Positions 6,289 through 13,429 of a DNA stretch of 14,514 bases are shown piece by piece. The DNA is from Syntrophomonadaceae bacterium (GTDB lineage Bacteria; Bacillota; Syntrophomonadia; Syntrophomonadales; Syntrophothermaceae): NCBI GenBank assembly GCA_029907055.1, contig JARYMO010000012.1, positions 1 to 14,514 on the forward strand, written 5' to 3'. Numbering within the stretch: position 1 is the first letter of the stretch; every line of letters starts with the position of its first letter. Below the pieces are notes generated by a model. That model did no database searches and had not been told where the DNA came from. It was given only the letters and a program-made list of their open reading frames with translations. The translations under genes and the position numbers were made by a program.

Positions 6289-7839
6289 TCACCTCGAGTC
6301 CTCGGACATCCAGGTCCGGATAATCTGCGCCACGTCCTCCGGTTTCTGCTCGATCATCCTGTCGATCTCGCCCCGGATCTTCTGCTTCTCCTTTTCCTCG
6401 GGGGTGAGCTCGCGCTCGAGGATGGAGGACACCGGGATCTCCTCGCCGATGACGGCCTCGAAGCCCGGCTCCAGGCGCCCCTCGGCCAGGCTGCGGCGGA
6501 ACATGTTGAGGGCCACCAGCCCCAGCACGAAGAGGGCGATGACCGCCAGCAGCCCCGTGTACTGCGAGAGCCGCTCCAGCAGCCCCGGGCCCTCCACCGG
6601 GGCCTCGGTGGCGGCGGCCGAGAAGTCCATGAAGTTCACCGACACGCTGTCGTTGCGGCGCTCGTCCACCCCGATGGCGTTGCGCACCGCGTCGCGGATG
6701 TCCTCGCTGCGGTCGGAGAAGGCGCTGTCCACCAGCACCGCCACCGTGATGCGCTCCACCGAGCCGGGCGCCACGGTGGTCCTGGTCTCCACCTTGTCCC
6801 CCTCGTAGTTGACGGTGCGGTCGGTCTTCTCGGTGGTGGAGGCGGTGGTCCCGCCGCCGCTGACGCTGGTGTAGCTGGGGATGTTGGCGTCCACCCCCGG
6901 CGAGGCGCCGCTGCCGCTGCTGCCAGTGCTGGACTCCTCCAGCTCGTGCTTGCTGACCACCACCCGCTGGTCAGGGTCGAAGTCCTGGCTGAAGCGCTCG
7001 ATGCTGTCGAAGTTGAGGTCGGCATTGACCCGCACCACCGCCTTGCCCTGCCCCAGGGTGGCGTCCAGCATGCTCTGCGCCGCCAACTGCTTCTCGCGCT
7101 CGTAGGCGCGCTTGATGTCCAACTGCTGGGCGGAGAGGGAGGCGCTGCCGAGCGAACCCCCGGCCAGGTCAGCGGTGAGCAGGGTGCCGTACTGGTCCAC
7201 CACCACCACGTTGTCGGCGCTGAGCCCCTCCACGCTGTGGGCCACCAGGTTGACGATGCCCAGCACCTCCTTCTCGCTCAGGCGCTGGCCCTCGCGCACC
7301 GCCACCATCACCGAGGCGGTGGCGGGGTTGTCCTTCTCGGAGTAGAGGCTGGGCTGGGGCATGACCAGGTGCACGCGCGCCGAGGCCACCTTGTTCAGGC
7401 TCTGAATGGTGCGCACCAGCTCGCCCTGCATGGCGGCCAGGTACTTGACCTTCTTGTCGGTCTCGGTCTCCCCGAAATTGCTGGTCTGGAACAGCTCCAG
7501 GCCGGAGGTGCCGGCCGGCAGGCCCTCGCTGGCCAGCGACAGGCGCACCCGGTACTTGTCGGCGGCGGGCACCAGGATGGTGGTCCCCTCGTCGCCCAGG
7601 CGGTAGGGCTGCTTGAGGGAGTCCAGCTTCTTGGCGATGGCGGCGGCGTCCTCCACCGTCAGCCCGCTGTACAGCGGCTCGTAGCGCTGGGTGAGTCCAG
7701 GGCTGAAGGCCATCACCACGGCAGCCAGCAGCAGCACCGCCGCCCCGGTCACCAGCACCTTCTGGTTGAGGGTCAGCGATGTCCAGCGCTGGGCCAGCTT
7801 CTGCCACCACTGGCGCAGGTTGGCGAATCCTTCCTCCAT
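6289..7839 (-). CDS. fliF: Flagellar MS-ring protein FliF
   Basis: 516 aa from ATG at 7839, preceded by GGTGAG at 7 nt; a GTG at 7851 is in frame but has a poorer site. Two membrane segments (about 28-46 and 427-447) flank a large external region with ring-building motifs, including LVRTIQSLNKVASARVHLVMP and VNLVAHSVEGLSADNVVVVD. The periplasm-type loop has a Ser/Gly-rich, low-complexity insert. The cytoplasmic tail ends PEDVAQIIRTWMSEDSR, the FliG-binding helix. FliF assembles in the membrane as the base on which rod, switch and export gate are built. Only 4 nt separate its stop from fliG. Confidence 0.98.
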   Translation of the reverse strand: MEEGFANLRQWWQKLAQRWTSLTLNQKVLVTGAAVLLLAAVVMAFSPGLTQRYEPLYSGLTVEDAAAIAKKLDSLKQPYRLGDEGTTILVPAADKYRVRLSLASEGLPAGTSGLELFQTSNFGETETDKKVKYLAAMQGELVRTIQSLNKVASARVHLVMPQPSLYSEKDNPATASVMVAVREGQRLSEKEVLGIVNLVAHSVEGLSADNVVVVDQYGTLLTADLAGGSLGSASLSAQQLDIKRAYEREKQLAAQSMLDATLGQGKAVVRVNADLNFDSIERFSQDFDPDQRVVVSKHELEESSTGSSGSGASPGVDANIPSYTSVSGGGTTASTTEKTDRTVNYEGDKVETRTTVAPGSVERITVAVLVDSAFSDRSEDIRDAVRNAIGVDERRNDSVSVNFMDFSAAATEAPVEGPGLLERLSQYTGLLAVIALFVLGLVALNMFRRSLAEGRLEPGFEAVIGEEIPVSSILERELTPEEKEKQKIRGEIDRMIEQKPEDVAQIIRTWMSEDSR

Positions 7840-7929
7840 GCTCGTTCTCACCCGTTTCCCGCCGGCGGCAACCGCGGCCGCCCTCCGGCACGCGCCGGGC
7901 GCCGCGCGGCGCGGCTTACCTGGCGCTCA
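7840..7929. other. GC-palindrome-rich gap between fliE and fliF
   Basis: This 90-nt gap contains a perfect 14-bp palindrome GCGCCGCGCGGCGC at 7899-7912 and a second hairpin with arms GGCGGC (7864-7869) and GCCGCC (7877-7882). Neither is followed by a T-run. An mRNA-stabilising role is possible but not shown. Confidence 0.4.
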
Positions 7930-8232
7930 CTACACCTGGATACGCATCAGTTCCTGGAACGCTTCCACCAGCTTGTTGCGCACCTCGATGGTCAGCTGCA
8001 GGGCCAGCGAGGCCTTCTCGTAGGCGATCATGGTGGTGTGCACGTCGGACTGGTTGCCCACCGCCAGGTCGTAGGCGGAACTGGCGGCCTGCTGCTGCAG
8101 CTGCTCGACCTGGCCGAGCGCGTTGCTGAGGATGTCGGCGAAGCTGCTGCCGGCCCCGGGCTGCGGCGCAGCCGGAGCGAACGGGGACTGCAGCGGTTGC
8201 AGGGCCTGCAGGGCGATGCGGTCAACCTTCAT
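7930..8232 (-). CDS. fliE: Flagellar hook-basal body protein FliE
   Basis: 100 aa from ATG at 8232, with a GGGGGAG ribosome binding site. The C-terminal half is well conserved: SFADILSNALGQVEQLQQQA, then TMIAYEKASLALQLTIEVRNKLVEAFQELMRIQV. This is the FliE signature, with the YEKASLALQL helix pairing with rod proteins. FliE is a small exported protein that joins the MS-ring to the proximal rod and is needed for export of the other rod subunits. The N-terminal 30 residues are Pro/Ala-rich and variable. Its place between flgC and fliF is conserved in Bacillota. Confidence 0.95.
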   Translation of the reverse strand: MKVDRIALQALQPLQSPFAPAAPQPGAGSSFADILSNALGQVEQLQQQAASSAYDLAVGNQSDVHTTMIAYEKASLALQLTIEVRNKLVEAFQELMRIQV

Positions 8233-8314
8233 GCGTACTCCCCCCAGCGGGCTTGTCGGTCACCCTGCCCCCCTTGCGGGTCCAGCACGGGTTCCCAGGT
8301 ATCAACGTCCGGGC

Positions 8315-8334
8315 CCGCCGCCCCCTGGCGGCGG
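8315..8334 (-). other. Hairpin directly after the flgC stop codon
   Basis: CCGCCGCC and GGCGGCGG form a perfect 8-bp stem with a 4-nt loop. On the minus strand it starts immediately after the flgC TAG. No T-run follows, so it is not an intrinsic terminator. A role as an mRNA stabiliser or in limiting downstream fliE is inference. Confidence 0.45.
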
Positions 8335-8772
8335 CTACCTGCCGATCTCCAGCGCCTTCAGGGCCATGCTCTTGCTGGCGTTGAGGGCGGTCACGTTGGC
8401 CTCGTAGGCGCGCGAGGCGGCGATCATGTCCACCATCTCGGACACCAGGTCGACGTTGGGCATGCTCACGTAGCCCTCGGCGTTGGCGTCCGGGTGGCTG
8501 GGGTCGTAGACCTGCTTGAAGGGGGAGGGGTCTTGCGCGATGCCAACCACGCGCACCCCGCCGCCGCCCTCCAGCTTGCCGGCCAGGATGTCACGGAAAC
8601 TGGCGGCCCCGGCGCTGCGGGCCTGGAACAGCACCGTCTGGCGGCGGTAGGGGCCGCCCTCGGCGGTGCGGGTGGAGTTGACGTTGGCCAGGTTGTTGGC
8701 GATGACGTCCATGCGCAGGCGCTGGGCGGTCAGGCCGCTGGCACTGGTGTCAAGGGCGCTGAGAAACCTCAC
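8335..8772 (-). CDS. flgC: Flagellar basal-body rod protein FlgC
   Basis: 145 aa from a GTG at 8772, two nt after the flgB TAG. A G-rich ribosome binding site (GGGAGGGGATAGGA) overlaps the end of flgB. The N-terminus carries the rod-protein signature (LDTSASGLTAQRLRMDVIANNLANVNSTRT), and the C-terminus has VDLVSEMVDMIAASRAYEAN and a final amphipathic helix. FlgC is exported through the flagellar secretion system and forms the proximal rod with FlgB and FlgF. Its two terminal helices pair in the assembled rod. Length is typical. Confidence 0.97.
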   Translation of the reverse strand: MRFLSALDTSASGLTAQRLRMDVIANNLANVNSTRTAEGGPYRRQTVLFQARSAGAASFRDILAGKLEGGGGVRVVGIAQDPSPFKQVYDPSHPDANAEGYVSMPNVDLVSEMVDMIAASRAYEANVTALNASKSMALKALEIGR

Positions 8773-8774
8773 TC

Positions 8775-9185
8775 CTATCCCCTCCCCCCGGTGATGGCCA
8801 GCCGCAGCAGGCGGAACTCCTGGTTGACGCCGCTGACCATGGCGTCGTAGTACACCTGGTTCTTGGCCAGCAGCGCCATCTCGCGGTCGATGTCCACGCT
8901 GTTGCCGTCGTTACGCATGCTCGCGCCCGCCTGCTCGGTGATGACCGGCGGGGCGGACGCCGTGCCGCCGATCTGCAGGTGGCGGGCGTGGGAGGTGCGC
9001 AGCTGCCCGCCCACCGTGCCGCGGGCGCGGCGCAGCTGCTCCTCGAAGCTGACCTGCAGCGCCTTGAAGCCGGGTGTCTCGACGTTGGCCAGGTTATGGG
9101 CGATGACCTTCTGGCGCAGCGAGGCCCCGTCCAGCGCTCTCTCCATCAGGTCCACGGTCGGGTTGCCGATGAGCCGGTCCAGCAT
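8775..9185 (-). CDS. flgB: Flagellar basal-body rod protein FlgB
   Basis: 136 aa from ATG at 9185 with GAGGTGG upstream. The rod signature LRQKVIAHNLANVETPGFKA (about 23-42) is clear, and the C-terminal helix (LAKNQVYYDAMVSGVNQEFRLL) matches the family. FlgB makes the most proximal rod layer and is exported without a cleaved signal. It is the first flagellar gene of the block, 115 nt after codY. In B. subtilis the fla/che promoters, repressed by CodY, lie at this junction, but I could not find a convincing sigma-A or sigma-D promoter here. Confidence 0.97.
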   Translation of the reverse strand: MLDRLIGNPTVDLMERALDGASLRQKVIAHNLANVETPGFKALQVSFEEQLRRARGTVGGQLRTSHARHLQIGGTASAPPVITEQAGASMRNDGNSVDIDREMALLAKNQVYYDAMVSGVNQEFRLLRLAITGGRG

Positions 9186-9300
9186 GCTTCCACCTCGTTC
9201 CCATACCTTCCTGCTAGATTCGCGATCCGTGGCGCAATTCCTCCCTCGGCCGGGCGCCGAGAAGCGAAAAGCCGCCCTGCGCCACCCCGCCAGGGGCCGC

Positions 9301-10083
9301 CTAGTGCGCCGCCAGCTGCTCCAGCAGGCTGTCGTCCAGGATCTTGATGTAGGTGCCCTTCATCCCCAGCGAGCGGGCCTCGATGAGACCGGCGCTCTCG
9401 AACTTGCGCAGGGCGCTGGCGATGACCGAGCGGGTGATGCCCAGGCGGTCGGCCACCTTGCTGGCCACCAGCAGCCCTTCCCGCCCCGGCAGCTGGGAGA
9501 GCACCAGGCCGATGGCCTCCCGCTCGGAGTGGGAGAGGGCCCCTACCGCCACGCTGACCGAGGCCTTGCGGCGCGCCTCTTCCTCCACCCGTTCCGAGCG
9601 CATGCGCATCACCTCGGAGGCGATGACGGCAGCAGCGTACTCGGCCAGCAGCAGCTCGGCAGGGGAGAATTCGCGGGCGGCGCGGAACAGCACCAGGGTG
9701 CCGACGCGGCGCCCTCCCCCCGCCACCGGCACCAGGGTGAAGATCTTGCCCTCGCAGCTGCACCCCAGGTCGGGCATGTCGAAAATGCAGCGGCGCCGCA
9801 GGACCAGGTTGGCCTGGGTCTCACGCAGCCCCAGGAACTCGCGGTTGAAGGTCTCCGGGAAGCGCTCGGCCCAGGCAGCCGCTTCCTGCACGTCGGGCAC
9901 GCCGCCGTGCTCGGCCTTGAAGGCGGTGCCGATGATGTACCCCCGCCTGCCCACCACGTACACGCTGCAGTCAAGGGTATCCGACAGGGCGCGGGCCAGG
10001 TGGTTGAAGTCCACCCGGGTGCCGGGCGCCCCCTGCAGCCGGCGCACCATGTCCCGCGATTTCTCCAGCAGCGACGCCTCCAT
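9301..10083 (-). CDS. codY: GTP-sensing global transcriptional regulator CodY
   Basis: 260 aa from ATG at 10083, chosen over an upstream in-frame start because AGGAGG lies 6 nt before it and MEASLLEKSR fits the usual N-terminus. The B. subtilis protein is 259 aa. The N-terminal GAF-type effector domain (branched-chain amino acids) is followed by a linker helix and the near-invariant winged helix-turn-helix ASKVADRLGITRSVIASAL (207-225), then SAGLIEARSLGMKGTYIKIL. CodY represses nitrogen, amino acid and often motility genes when nutrients and GTP are high. Three cysteines in the effector domain (C99, C108, C110) form a C-X8-C-X-C pattern absent from B. subtilis CodY as I recall it. codY follows hslU by 63 nt. 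Confidence 0.97.
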   Translation of the reverse strand: MEASLLEKSRDMVRRLQGAPGTRVDFNHLARALSDTLDCSVYVVGRRGYIIGTAFKAEHGGVPDVQEAAAWAERFPETFNREFLGLRETQANLVLRRRCIFDMPDLGCSCEGKIFTLVPVAGGGRRVGTLVLFRAAREFSPAELLLAEYAAAVIASEVMRMRSERVEEEARRKASVSVAVGALSHSEREAIGLVLSQLPGREGLLVASKVADRLGITRSVIASALRKFESAGLIEARSLGMKGTYIKILDDSLLEQLAAH

Positions 10084-10146
10084 GCATGTCCTCCTCTCTC
10101 GCATTCGCGCAGATGCGCCCGCGCGCGGCGGGCTGACCGCCGCCCG

Positions 10147-11547
10147 CTACAGGATGTAGCGGCTGAGGTCCTCGTCCGCCACGATCTCCGCCAGCCGCTC
10201 CTCCACGTAGGCGCGGTCGATGACCACCTCCTGCCCGGCCCGCTCAGGGGCTTCGAACAGCAGGTCCTCCAGCACCTTCTCCAGGATGGTGTGCAGCCGG
10301 CGGGCGCCGATGTTCTCGGTGCGGCTGTTGACCTCCCAGGCGGTGTGGGCGATGTAGTCCAGGGCCTCGGGGCTGAAGCTCACCCGCACCCCCTCGGTGG
10401 ACAGCAGCGCCACGTACTGCTTGATGAGGGAGTTATCGGGCTCGGTGAGGATGCGCTTGAAGTCCTCCCGGGTGAGGCTGGCCAGCTCCACCCGGATGGG
10501 GAAGCGCCCCTGCAGCTCGGGGATGAGGTCCGAGGGCCGGGTGAGGTGGAAGGCCCCAGCAGCGATAAACAGCACGTGGTCGGTGCGCACCGGCCCGTAC
10601 TTGGTCATCACCGTCGAGCCCTCGACGATGGGCAGGATGTCCCGTTGCACCCCGCCGCGCGAAACGTCGGGGCCCTGGCCGCTCTCGCGGCCGGCGATCT
10701 TGTCGATCTCGTCCAGGAAGACGATGCCGCTCTCCTCCGCCCGCCGCACCGCCTCGCGGTGCACCTCGTCCATGTCGATGAGCTTGCCGGCCTCCTCGGC
10801 GGTGAACACCCGGCGCGCCTCGGCTACCGTCACCCGCCGCTTCTTGCGGCTGCGCGGCAGCAGGCTGCCGAACATGTCCTGCAGGTTGAAGCCCATTTCC
10901 TCCACCCCGGCGCCGGAGAAGATCTCCATGAAGGACTGCGGCCGCTCTTCCACCTCGATCTCGATGACCTCCTCTTCCAGCTCGCCGTTGGCCAGCCGGG
11001 CGGCCACCACCGCGCGGCGCGCGTTGGCCGCCTGGTAGTCCTCGGGCGGCGCCGGCTCAGCTTCTCTCCCCTCGCCCAGGCGGCCGAACAACGCCTCCAG
11101 CGGGTTGACCGGGGCGGCGCTGGCGCGGCTGGGGCGCGGGGCCAGGATGTCCAGGATGCGGTCCTCGGCCAGGCGCGCGGCGCGGTCTTCCACCATCTGC
11201 ATCTTCTCGCTGCGCACCATGCGCACCGCGGTCTCCACCAGGTCGCGCACGATGGAGTCCACGTCGCGGCCCACGTAGCCAACCTCGGTGAACTTGGTGG
11301 CCTCCACCTTGATGAAGGGGGCGTTGACCAGGCGGGCCAGGCGGCGGGCGATTTCCGTCTTACCCACCCCGGTGGGCCCGATCATGATGATGTTCTTGGG
11401 GTAGATCTCCTCGCCCATGGCCGCCGGCAGCAGCTTGCGCCGGTAGCGGTTGCGAAGGGCGATGGCCACCGCCTTCTTGGCGGCCTGCTGGCCGACGATG
11501 TAGCGGTCCAGCTCCTGGACCGTCTGGCGGGGGGTGAGGTTCTCCAT
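10147..11547 (-). CDS. hslU: ATP-dependent protease ATPase subunit HslU (ClpY)
   Basis: 466 aa from ATG at 11547, with GGAGG 8 nt upstream; a longer in-frame frame to 11595 adds an unconserved N-terminus. AAA+ features are complete: Walker A GPTGVGKT (57-64), pore motif GYVG (90-93), Walker B IVFLDEIDKIA (275-285), arginine finger region LQGRFP (R348) and sensor 2 GARR (414-417). A charged I-domain lies between about 105 and 240. The C-terminus EDLSRYIL is the HslV-docking tail. HslU forms hexamers that unfold substrates and feed them to the HslV peptidase. The I-domain contains an Ala/Pro/Glu-rich stretch around 140-175. It lies 76 nt after hslV. Confidence 0.98.
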   Translation of the reverse strand: MENLTPRQTVQELDRYIVGQQAAKKAVAIALRNRYRRKLLPAAMGEEIYPKNIIMIGPTGVGKTEIARRLARLVNAPFIKVEATKFTEVGYVGRDVDSIVRDLVETAVRMVRSEKMQMVEDRAARLAEDRILDILAPRPSRASAAPVNPLEALFGRLGEGREAEPAPPEDYQAANARRAVVAARLANGELEEEVIEIEVEERPQSFMEIFSGAGVEEMGFNLQDMFGSLLPRSRKKRRVTVAEARRVFTAEEAGKLIDMDEVHREAVRRAEESGIVFLDEIDKIAGRESGQGPDVSRGGVQRDILPIVEGSTVMTKYGPVRTDHVLFIAAGAFHLTRPSDLIPELQGRFPIRVELASLTREDFKRILTEPDNSLIKQYVALLSTEGVRVSFSPEALDYIAHTAWEVNSRTENIGARRLHTILEKVLEDLLFEAPERAGQEVVIDRAYVEERLAEIVADEDLSRYIL

Positions 11548-11586
11548 GCTCGTGCCTCCATCAGTCCCGGGTTTCCTCACCGCGCA

Positions 11587-11605
11587 CCCCCGCATTCGCC
11601 GGGGG
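11587..11605 (-). other. Hairpin in the hslV-hslU gap
   Basis: CCCCCG and CGGGGG form a perfect 6-bp stem around a 7-nt loop. No T-run follows on the minus strand. It could influence the ratio of HslV to HslU, but this is speculation. Confidence 0.35.
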
Positions 11606-11623
11606 CGACAGGAAGCGAAGGGG

Positions 11624-12157
11624 TCAGGCCAGTTCTTCCACCGTCAGGTTGGTGTTGGTGTACACGCAGATGCCGGCGGCGATGCGCAGCGCTTCCTCGG
11701 CAATCTGGCGGCTGCCCAGCCCGGTGTGGGCCAGCAGGGCCCGCGCCGCGGCCAGCGCGTAGGGACCGCCGGAGCCAATGGCCGCCACCGGGTCGTCGGG
11801 CTCGATGACCTCCCCACCCCCGGACAGCAGGTACATGTGCTGGCGGTCAGCCACCAGCAGCAGGGCCTCCAGCCGCCGCAGCACGCGGTCACGGCGCCAG
11901 TCGCGCGCCACCTCCACCGCCGCCCGCGTCAGGTTGCCGCCGTGCTCGCGCAGGCGGTCCTCGAACTTCTCCATCAGGGTCTGGGAATCGGCCACCGACC
12001 CGGCGAAGCCGGCCAGCACCTGGCCGTTGTACAGGGTGCGCACCTTGCGCGCCCCGGTCTTCATCACCTGGTTCTGGCCGAAGGTCACCTGCCCATCGCC
12101 GGCCATGGTGACCCGGCCGTCGCGTCTCACCACCACGATGGTGGTCCCGTGGAACAC
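11624..12157 (-). CDS. hslV: ATP-dependent protease peptidase subunit HslV (ClpQ)
   Basis: 177 aa from a GTG at 12157, fixed by a perfect GGAGGTGAT ribosome binding site that also contains the xerC TGA stop. The product starts MFHGTTIVVVRRDG. By family knowledge the tetrapeptide before TT is removed, leaving Thr5 as the N-terminal nucleophile, as in proteasome beta subunits. AGDGQVTFG, the ARKVR lysine (K38), AGFAGSVADS and IGSGGPYALAAARAL are conserved. HslV forms a double hexamer capped by HslU. In B. subtilis the mature nucleophile is a serine near the start; this protein has the Thr form instead. Confidence 0.97.
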   Translation of the reverse strand: MFHGTTIVVVRRDGRVTMAGDGQVTFGQNQVMKTGARKVRTLYNGQVLAGFAGSVADSQTLMEKFEDRLREHGGNLTRAAVEVARDWRRDRVLRRLEALLLVADRQHMYLLSGGGEVIEPDDPVAAIGSGGPYALAAARALLAHTGLGSRQIAEEALRIAAGICVYTNTNLTVEELA

Positions 12158-12160
12158 GTC

Positions 12161-12169
12161 ATCACCTCC
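12161..12169 (-). promoter_or_regulatory. Ribosome binding site of hslV overlapping the xerC stop
   Basis: The minus strand reads GGAGGTGAT; the TGA inside is the xerC stop. It fixes the GTG start of hslV and indicates translational coupling. Confidence 0.8.
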
Positions 12170-13094
12170 GCGGAAATGCCCGGTCGTGCACCGATTTCAG
12201 GCGCTCGCCGCTCACGTGGGTGTAGATCTGGGTGGTTGACAGCTTCACGTGCCCCAGCATCTCCTGCACCGCCCGCAGGTCGGCCCCCCCGTCCAGCAGG
12301 TGGGTGGCGAAGGTGTGCCGCAGCACGTGCGGCGTCACCTTCTCGTGGATGGCCACCTGCTGCACGTACTTGTCCAGGATGCTGCGCACGCTGCGGTCGG
12401 AGAGCCGCCCCCCCGCGCAGTTGAGGAACAGGGCGCCCTCGTCGGGGCCCTTCCTGCGCGCCCGCAGCGCCGGACGCCCCCGCCGCAGGTATCCCCGCAG
12501 GGCCTCCGCCGCCGGGCCGCCCACCGGCACCAGCCGCTCCTTGGCGCCCTTGCCCAGCACCCGCACCCAGCCCTGCGCCAGGTTGAGGTCGGCGCAGTCC
12601 AGCCCCACCAGCTCGCTCACCCGCAGCCCGCTGGAGTAGAGCAACTCGAGCAGGGCGCGGTCGCGCAGCCCGGCCGGCGTGGCTGCCGGCGGTGCCTGCA
12701 CCAGCAGCTCCACCTCCGGCGGGTAGAGGAAACGCGGCAGCCGCTTCTCCTGGCGGGGGTTGGCCACCCCGGTCAGCGGGTTGTGGGCCAGCACCCCCTC
12801 CCGGCACAGGTAGCGGGCGAAGGCGCGCAGGGCCGCCAGGCGCCGGGCCATGGTGGAACGGCTCAGCCCCTGTCCCTGCATGTGGGCCAGGTAGCCCCGC
12901 ACCACCCGCGCGTCCAAGGTGCCGGGGCCGAAGACGCCGCGCTGGCGGGCACCGCTGCCTGCCAGCCGGCCGGTGGCCTGCAGGTACTCGGCGAAGCGGC
13001 ACAGGTCAGCGTGGTAGGAGGTCAGGGTGCGCGGCGACGCACCCCGCTCGCCCCTCAGGTAGTCCAGGAATTCCAGCACCTCCGGCCACTCCAC
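12162..13094 (-). CDS. xerC: Tyrosine recombinase XerC (CodV)
   Basis: 310 aa from a GTG at 13094, supported by GGGGAGGGG 5 nt upstream. An upstream in-frame TTG (13121) lies inside repeat cluster D and would add the spurious MFQGWGGES. An N-terminal SAM-like core-binding domain (EFLDYLRGERGASPRTLTSY) precedes the catalytic domain. All catalytic residues are present: R158 (SGLRVSEL), K182 (GKGAKER), H256 and R259 (PHVLRH), H282 (LGH) and nucleophile Y291 (STTQIYTHVS). By spacing they match E. coli XerD R148, K172, H244, R247, H270 and Y279. It resolves chromosome dimers at dif with a partner recombinase. Position before hslV is the B. subtilis codV arrangement, so it is the housekeeping enzyme rather than a phage integrase. 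Confidence 0.95.
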   Translation of the reverse strand: MEWPEVLEFLDYLRGERGASPRTLTSYHADLCRFAEYLQATGRLAGSGARQRGVFGPGTLDARVVRGYLAHMQGQGLSRSTMARRLAALRAFARYLCREGVLAHNPLTGVANPRQEKRLPRFLYPPEVELLVQAPPAATPAGLRDRALLELLYSSGLRVSELVGLDCADLNLAQGWVRVLGKGAKERLVPVGGPAAEALRGYLRRGRPALRARRKGPDEGALFLNCAGGRLSDRSVRSILDKYVQQVAIHEKVTPHVLRHTFATHLLDGGADLRAVQEMLGHVKLSTTQIYTHVSGERLKSVHDRAFPRR

Positions 13095-13099
13095 GCTTT

Positions 13100-13108
13100 C
13101 CCCTCCCC
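13100..13108 (-). promoter_or_regulatory. Ribosome binding site of xerC
   Basis: The minus strand reads GGGGAGGGG, 5 nt before the GTG at 13094. The nearest 27-bp repeat ends only 6 nt further upstream. It supports the shorter xerC product. Confidence 0.65.
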
Positions 13109-13114
13109 ACCCCT

Positions 13115-13209
13115 GAAACAAGGGGACGCTCTTTTCGTTTCACCCCTTGAAACAAGGGGACGCTCTTTTTGTTTCACCGCCATGAACCAGGGGGCGCTGG
13201 TCCTGTTTC
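13115..13209 (+). repeat. Repeat cluster D: three 27-bp-type palindromes in the xerC leader
   Basis: Copies lie at 13115-13141, 13149-13175 and 13184-13209 (26 nt, degenerate). The first is identical to the copy at 1149 and the second to those at 1116 and 3141 (reverse strand). The first two form a doublet with a 7-nt spacer. The xerC transcript carries the A/C-type strand, and the nearest copy ends next to the xerC ribosome binding site. The arrangement resembles cluster A: an intact doublet followed by a degenerate 26-nt copy that begins after CAT. Confidence 0.92.
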
Positions 13210-13389
13210 GCTTCCAGACACCAGGGCCCCGGCCTCCTCTCCTGCCCGCGGTGGCGTGGCGCGGCCTGCCCCGCCTGGCAGAGGAGGCGGCGGGCGCCCG
13301 TTGCCGGCACCGCCGGGCACCCCGGCGGCGCGCCGGCCCGGAGCAGGGCCGCCCCCCTGGCTTCCTTCCCTCCATGGTAGCACAGAGGG

Positions 13390-13418
13390 TTCCTCGCTGC
13401 ATCATGAATTGCGAGGAA
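13390..13418. promoter_or_regulatory. 8-bp dyad in the AT-rich island upstream of xerC (operator candidate)
   Basis: TTCCTCGC (13390-13397) and GCGAGGAA (13411-13418) are perfect inverted repeats with a 13-nt centre. The dyad overlaps the -10 and spacer of the promoter candidate at 13401-13429. GAAAATT at 13416-13422 matches half of the CodY box; the full 15-nt match is only about 9/15. Operator function is inference. Confidence 0.35.
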
Positions 13419-13429
13419 AATTGCAACAA
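13401..13429 (-). promoter_or_regulatory. Weak sigma-A-type promoter candidate for xerC-hslVU-codY
   Basis: On the minus strand, TTGTTG (13429-13424) and CATGAT (13406-13401) are 17 nt apart, matching the sigma-A consensus at 7 of 12 positions. It lies in the only AT-rich part of the gap. The match alone would not be convincing. Confidence 0.3.

Noticed and set aside
6142..8850. Plus-strand open frame of 902 codons opposite fliF, fliE and flgC
   Set aside because: A shadow of the flagellar genes with His/Leu/Gly-rich composition and no family match.
9186..9300. Sigma-D or sigma-A fla/che promoter upstream of flgB
   Set aside because: In B. subtilis promoters lie here, but I found no good TAAA...GCCGATAT or TTGACA...TATAAT match; only a 6-bp GC hairpin without a T-run.
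11548..11595. N-terminal extension of HslU from an upstream start
   Set aside because: The extra 16 residues are unlike HslU, while the ATG at 11547 has a good ribosome binding site and the family N-terminus.
8863..11808. Very long plus-strand open frame (981 codons) opposite flgB, codY and hslU
   Set aside because: It is antisense to three strongly conserved genes, has low-complexity His/Gly/Ala/Arg/Leu composition and no recognisable domain. Such frames are expected opposite GC-rich genes.
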